A stretch of 10,174 bases of DNA. Origin: Acidobacteriota bacterium (GTDB lineage Bacteria > Acidobacteriota > Terriglobia > Terriglobales > Acidobacteriaceae). The notes beneath the pieces were generated by a model. It was given only the letters and a program-made list of their open reading frames with translations, was not told where the DNA came from and did not search any database. The DNA lies in assembly GCA_021798655.1 (NCBI GenBank), contig JAJZFE010000201.1, positions 1 through 10,174 on the forward strand. The letters are read 5' to 3'. Of this stretch, positions 7,201 to 10,174 are shown one piece after another (position 1 is the stretch's first letter; each line of letters opens with the position of its first letter). The translations under genes and the position numbers were made by a program.

Positions 7201-7647
7201 TCGCACTGGCAGCAGGACGCACCGGCGCTCTCGGTGCCTCTCAGCGGCTCTGCACGCAGCTGCGCGGTGCTACTCGCCGGAACCACGTTTCCCCAGTGCA
7301 GCCGCATGGTTCACGCCACTCTGCGCGTTCAGTACACGGACGGAACCCACGCTGAACTCCAGCTCCGCAACCCTGAAAACTGGTGGCCCATCGAGCAGGA
7401 CTACCTCATCGACGACTATCTCTTCGTCGACACCGCTGCGCCACCGGCGCGCGTCGATCTCGCCACCGGCACGGTGCGTGTGCTTGACCTCGACAGCTTC
7501 AAAGGCCGCGGGCGCACCGTGCCCGGTGGCGCTGCGAGCGTGATCACCTTCGCGCTCGACCCCGGAAAGACGCTGGCCGAACTCACCATCCACGTCGAGC
7601 TCTACGGCATCGTCTTTGCTCTACTCGCCGCTACGCTCGTGCGTTAG
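4237..7647 (+). CDS. Tat-exported DUF4450 protein with six-hairpin glycosidase-like domain
   Basis: 1136-residue protein. It starts with a twin-arginine signal (TRRRFLL at 8-14, then an Ala-rich hydrophobic run to about residue 24), so it should be exported folded to the periplasm. Residues about 55-270 form a beta-rich N-terminal domain matching my recollection of DUF4450 (FNRPLYGPNNAFRV, LPEFSLYLPGHGGNLRLGI). Residues about 330-735 are helical, with Trp/His-rich motifs of an (alpha/alpha)6 toroid: WRMPLAGWRGPYVLD, LSHNHYDMNL (429-438), YEAYACIWASDN (490-501) and CSDWLPYEWS (625-634). A beta-rich C-terminal part follows (about 735-1136). This order resembles GH65/GH95/GH78-type enzymes, so carbohydrate hydrolysis is a reasonable but unproven role; candidate acids include D435, E491, D500, D627 and E632. 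The ATG at 4237 is chosen over upstream starts because it gives the Tat signal at the N-terminus and has AGGA 6 nt before it. It sits 40 nt behind a receptor relic, consistent with a former glycan-use locus. Confidence 0.85.
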   Translation: MTAFDLWTRRRFLLSTAATAAFAARPDWGQAVQSAATSPEEIAGSIRALLRGHTARPLRYRPVDNGFAIRNGSEFFNRPLYGPNNAFRVDCGDLPEFSLYLPGHGGNLRLGIAQGAQAKWLSSAAQIDATYRAGRMIYRIADPLLGSAQLTVEAVTLGQGSGLILRVRASQLPDEPEIRLIWAFGGVSGRKGKRGGDIGCESEPVSQFFQVRPQECAGNNYTLAGNTARLHSTAADLQLTFPTSASLQLSDGARWNEPWQQLLHASDTTSLPILIGSAPLLGKQSTEDALYLCIEREPAASTRADLAAIVSARCTELDALAARLKLHTSDPFVDALGGALAVAGDALWDNAQHCVMHGAVAWRMPLAGWRGPYVLDALGWHERLREHARHWIARQNQSPVTTAIPALGGPDPTSHLARSESMLHSSGDLSHNHYDMNLVFFDAVLRHLQWTGDVDFAREIWPAFKLHLAWEQRLFRRLYTAPSGRQLQLYEAYACIWASDNLQYNGGGAAHSSAYNLFAHRQAAALARLLGEDSAPFEAESAAILAGMRELLWLPSQGAFAESKDLMQPQTVYTSPALWTVYHSIDSRVPTPREAWQMAAERLAALPAVPVEGEGVPPGGVMLSCSDWLPYEWSLNLLLLAENMHMALALWQAGMADEAFSLFKGSLLDSLYQGLTPGNFHMTSQLDDHRQEAQRDFGDPIGITSRALVEGLFGLTPDLLANQLLLRPGFPAHWTEASLQHPDFDLAWQRNGDHETLSFTPRFAKPATLQLALRAPRTGLPIVRVNGIAQRATFDAEAVGSPVLLIEAPPATHWSIEVHWQGERADAPPAPQSCAIGDRVLGDDALASIDDPQGCLHHGRAALAGHHTVFVHRHREACSWWLPIALNIQATPAPATHIDVAGRMEPLDLSSHLTHRITDIFNRTYAAPRSLFCSLSIPSNGIGGWATFDRHPLIDDSGLRALGGELRIPSGITFRTPAGNTAANCRFLSHWQQDAPALSVPLSGSARSCAVLLAGTTFPQCSRMVHATLRVQYTDGTHAELQLRNPENWWPIEQDYLIDDYLFVDTAAPPARVDLATGTVRVLDLDSFKGRGRTVPGGAASVITFALDPGKTLAELTIHVELYGIVFALLAATLVR

Positions 7648-7690
7648 CACAACGGTAGAAAGCGTCGCGCCTTTTGAGGCTCGCTCCACG

Positions 7691-7703
7691 ATATCCGTGA
7701 TAT
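7691..7703. promoter_or_regulatory. ATATC-N3-GATAT inverted repeat, candidate operator/promoter for the ABC operon
   Basis: ATATC (7691-7695) and GATAT (7699-7703) are perfect inverted arms separated by CGT, 53 bp before the ABC ATPase start. The right arm overlaps the -10-like TATAGT (7701-7706), so a dimer bound here would block the promoter. Nearby TTGAGG (7674-7679) is too far (21 bp) for a good -35. AT-rich dyads of this kind are known targets of PadR-type and GntR-type repressors, but no regulator gene is in view. The rest of the 7648-7755 spacer shows nothing convincing. Confidence 0.4.
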
Positions 7704-7755
7704 AGTCCCGCTATTCACCGCAATTCGTTCGAACCAGCATCGGAGGGTAGCGCGC

Positions 7756-8646
7756 GTGGCAGTCACCATCACCGGTTTATCGAAGACCTATCCCAACGGC
7801 GTCAAGGCGCTCAAGAACCTTTCGCTCACGATTGGCAACGAGATGTTCGGCCTGCTCGGCCCCAACGGCGCGGGTAAATCATCGCTGATGCGGACCATCG
7901 CCACGCTGCAGGACCCCGACTCCGGCTCCGTGTATCTGGACGACATCGACGTGCTGAAGGACAAGACTGCCGTGCGCCGCGTGCTCGGCTATCTGCCGCA
8001 GGAGTTCGGCGTGTATCCGAAGATGTCTGCGCTTGATATGCTGCGGCACCTCGCGGTGATGAAGGGCATCGTCAACAAGACCGAGCGCAACGAGATGGTC
8101 GAGGCGCTGCTCAACCAGACCAACCTGTGGGACGCGCGCAAGAAGTCGCTCTCCACCTACTCCGGTGGCATGAAGCAGCGCTTCGGTATCGCGCAGGCTT
8201 TGCTGGGCAGCCCGAAGCTCATCATCGTAGACGAGCCCACCGCCGGGCTCGATCCCGCCGAGCGCAACCGCTTTCTGAATCTACTCAGCTCCATCGGCTC
8301 CAACGTCACGGTCATCCTCTCCACGCACATCGTGGAGGACGTACGCGAGCTCTGTCCGCGCATGGCCATCATCGCCGCCGGCGAGCTGCTGCTGGAAGGC
8401 GCACCGGCCGAAACGCTTGCTGCTCTGCGCGGCAAAATCTACTCGAAGATTGTCGCGACCGATGACGAGCTGCGCGCGCTCGAATCGTCGCTGCAGGTCA
8501 TCTCCACACACCTGGTCGGCGGCCTGCATGAGGTACGCATCTATGCGGACACTTCTCCGGGCGAGGGCTTTGTGCCCGTCGACTCCGGCCTCGAAGATGT
8601 CTACTTCCTCAATCTCGCGCGGCAGAGCCAGGCCGCGAAGAACTGA
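7756..8646 (+). CDS. ABC transporter ATP-binding protein
   Basis: 296-residue cytoplasmic ATPase with all nucleotide-binding motifs in order: Walker A GPNGAGKS (35-42, K41), Q-loop Q82 in YLPQEFGVYP, signature YSGGMKQR (135-142), Walker B LIIVDE (155-160, catalytic E160), D-loop AGLD, and switch H191 in LSTHIVED. The signature begins with Tyr rather than the common Leu, a tolerated variant. The remaining ~100 residues form the C-terminal extension seen in ABC-2/CcmA-like export ATPases. The GTG start at 7756 is supported by GGAGG (7742-7746) at 9-nt spacing and by the β-strand beginning VTITGLSKTYPNG. The permease gene follows after 24 nt with its own Shine-Dalgarno, so the two form an operon. 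The substrate cannot be told from sequence. Confidence 0.95.
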   Translation: MAVTITGLSKTYPNGVKALKNLSLTIGNEMFGLLGPNGAGKSSLMRTIATLQDPDSGSVYLDDIDVLKDKTAVRRVLGYLPQEFGVYPKMSALDMLRHLAVMKGIVNKTERNEMVEALLNQTNLWDARKKSLSTYSGGMKQRFGIAQALLGSPKLIIVDEPTAGLDPAERNRFLNLLSSIGSNVTVILSTHIVEDVRELCPRMAIIAAGELLLEGAPAETLAALRGKIYSKIVATDDELRALESSLQVISTHLVGGLHEVRIYADTSPGEGFVPVDSGLEDVYFLNLARQSQAAKN

Positions 8647-8670
8647 CCCCAGCCACAAGGAGCCGTCACC

Positions 8671-10174
8671 ATGACCATGTTCTGGGAGTTCTTCACCTTC
8701 GAGCTCAAGTTCCGCCTGAAGAGCGTGTCCACCTACGTGTACTTCGCGTTGTGGTTCATCTTTGAGTTTCTCAGCATCGCCAGCGAGAGCTTCGGCACCA
8801 TCGGCAACGGCAACGGCAAGGTGCTGTTGAACGGGCCGTACGCCAACACCTTCAACTACATCAATGCGAGCTTCTTCGGCGTCATCGTCATCGCCGCCAT
8901 CTTCGGCACGTCCATCCTGCGCGACTTTCAGCGCGACACGATCCAGATCCTCTTCACCAAACCAGTCTCCAAGTTTGCCTACCTTGGCGGGCGCTGGGCA
9001 GGTTCGTTTGTTGCTGCGGTCTTCGCTTTTTCGGGCATGGTCTTCGGCGGCTTCGCGGGCACGCTCGCTCCATGGGCCGACCATACCCGCATCGCGCCGA
9101 ACCATCTCTCCTGGTATCTGCAGCCGTTCTTCTCCGTCGTCGTGGTGCAGATATTCTTCCTCGGCTCCCTCTTCTTCCTGGTGGCCGCGCTCTCGCGCAA
9201 GATCTTCATCGTCTACCTGCAGGGCGCAGCGATCTTCATGCTCTACATCATCGGCGTGAACGCCTTCGCTGCGACGCGCTCGCTGGAGCACTTCTGGTCT
9301 GGCATCCTGGATCCCGTCGGCCTGCTCTTTAACGACGCCATCACGCGCTACTGGACGGTCGTAGAAAAAAACTCGCTGCTCTACTCCTGGTCGCCGCACG
9401 CCGCGGGCGGTGTCTTTCTCTACAACCGCCTGCTCTGGATCTCGGTCGGCATCGTCGCGTTGCTGGCCGTGTGGAAGCTCTTTTCTATGTCGGTGGAAAC
9501 GCTGACCGCGACCGCAAGCAGCCGCCGCGCCAAGGCGCAGCGCGAGCAGGAGGTGGCTGTCGCTGGCCGCCGTCGCAGCCTGGTCGCCGTGGCTTTACCC
9601 AAGGTGCACACCGTCTTCGCGCCCGGCACCACGTTTGCCCAACTGGTCTCACTCACGCGCATCCGCGTCTCCAACATCGTCCATGAGATTCCGTTCTGGG
9701 GTCTGATGATCCTCATGGTCGCACTGGCCATGAACAACGGCCACTTCGCCGGCCACATCAACGACTCGGACGTCTGGCCGGTGACGTACCTCATGCTCTC
9801 TGCGGTCGAGGGCATCTCCACTCTCTTTCTCTTCATCGTCGCAAGCCTCTATGCAGCAGAGCTCGTCTGGCGCGAGCGCGACACCCGCTTCGCCGGCATC
9901 CACGATGCGCTGCCCATGCGCGAGTCGACCGACTGGCTCTCCAGGTTCTTCGCGCTCTGCTTTGTCGAGCTCATGCTGCTCACCGTCGTCGGCCTCTGCG
10001 GCATTCTCACCCAGACCATCGCCGGCTACTACCACTACGAGCTGCTGCAGTACGCCAAGGAGCTGTACCTCGTCACCTTCCCGCAGGTGCTCATCTTTGT
10101 GCTGCTGGCGTTCTTTATTCAGACCGTGGTTTCGAACAAGTTCATAGGCCACGGCATCGTCATCGGCATCTTCA
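8671..10174 (+). CDS. ABC-2-type permease, probably N-terminal part of a permease/M1 aminopeptidase fusion (3' end outside window)
   Basis: The frame from ATG 8671 is open to the window end (501 codons, no stop). AAGGAG at 8657-8662 gives an 8-nt spacer to this start. The protein is highly hydrophobic, with about a dozen membrane segments in two blocks. The first half has segments near 20-40, 65-85, 100-130 and 150-205, ending at about 265. A basic cytoplasmic linker follows at about 275-310 (SSRRAKAQREQE, GRRRS). The second half begins with IRVSNIVHEIPFWGL, and later has ELVWRERDTRFAGIHDALPM before further helices. The element ILRDFQRDTIQILFTKPVS in the first block is typical of ABC-2 permeases (ligand-free coupling region). 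This two-block layout and the WRERD stretch match my knowledge of acidobacterial and Bacteroidetes proteins of about 1200 residues that carry a C-terminal peptidase M1 domain; that domain would lie past the window end, so the fusion is inference. It partners the ATPase 24 nt upstream. Confidence 0.85.
   Translation, partial: MTMFWEFFTFELKFRLKSVSTYVYFALWFIFEFLSIASESFGTIGNGNGKVLLNGPYANTFNYINASFFGVIVIAAIFGTSILRDFQRDTIQILFTKPVSKFAYLGGRWAGSFVAAVFAFSGMVFGGFAGTLAPWADHTRIAPNHLSWYLQPFFSVVVVQIFFLGSLFFLVAALSRKIFIVYLQGAAIFMLYIIGVNAFAATRSLEHFWSGILDPVGLLFNDAITRYWTVVEKNSLLYSWSPHAAGGVFLYNRLLWISVGIVALLAVWKLFSMSVETLTATASSRRAKAQREQEVAVAGRRRSLVAVALPKVHTVFAPGTTFAQLVSLTRIRVSNIVHEIPFWGLMILMVALAMNNGHFAGHINDSDVWPVTYLMLSAVEGISTLFLFIVASLYAAELVWRERDTRFAGIHDALPMRESTDWLSRFFALCFVELMLLTVVGLCGILTQTIAGYYHYELLQYAKELYLVTFPQVLIFVLLAFFIQTVVSNKFIGHGIVIGIF

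Noticed and set aside
7661..7685. Hairpin after the DUF4450 gene (AGCG…CGCT with inner GCC/GGC) as a terminator
   Set aside because: The stem is broken by an asymmetric internal loop and no T-tract follows.
8281..9399. Minus-strand open frame (372 codons) across the ATPase and permease genes
   Set aside because: It overlaps two well-supported genes on the other strand and its charged, repetitive composition is that of an antisense shadow.
1..10174. CRISPR array, insertion sequence or phage genes
   Set aside because: No regularly spaced direct repeats, transposase motifs or phage structural genes were seen on either strand.

Overview
The window is about 10.2 kb of GC-rich bacterial chromosome. 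The protein content fits an acidobacterium of the Terriglobus/Granulicella/Edaphobacter type: paired MacB-like permeases, an Oar-like TonB-dependent receptor relic, a Tat-exported DUF4450 protein, and an ABC ATPase followed by a large permease of the kind often fused to an M1 aminopeptidase. This assignment is inference from family content; no rRNA or other phylogenetic marker is present.

Layout. Positions 1-402 (+) hold the 3' part of a PIN-domain (VapC-like) nuclease gene. It converges, with no spacer, on a two-gene minus-strand operon (1662-2936, then 403-1659) encoding two paralogous MacB/FtsX-type permeases with no ATPase beside them. The divergent spacer 2937-3163 contains a perfect 12-bp palindrome and a -10-like box. 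Positions 3164-3462 (+) are a tRNA-Leu(UAA) gene interrupted inside its anticodon by a compact 210-nt group I intron (3199-3408). A hairpin follows, then 3551-4196 is a frameshifted C-terminal fragment of a TonB-dependent receptor. An intact 1136-codon gene (4237-7647) encodes a Tat-exported, probably periplasmic, DUF4450 / six-hairpin-glycosidase-like protein. A 108-nt spacer with an ATATC-N3-GATAT inverted repeat precedes an ABC ATPase gene (7756-8646) and its partner permease (8671 to the window end, incomplete).

How it fits together. The receptor relic and the DUF4450 enzyme were probably once one glycan-uptake/degradation unit; the receptor has decayed while the enzyme gene remains open. 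The ATPase and permease form one export or membrane-remodelling ABC system, probably co-transcribed. The MacB-like pair is a separate ABC membrane module that must borrow an ATPase from elsewhere. The most notable element is the tRNA-Leu group I intron: the same tRNA and the same anticodon insertion point as the classical cyanobacterial/plastid intron, in what looks like a different phylum. All expected pairing elements (P1-P9) can be traced by eye.
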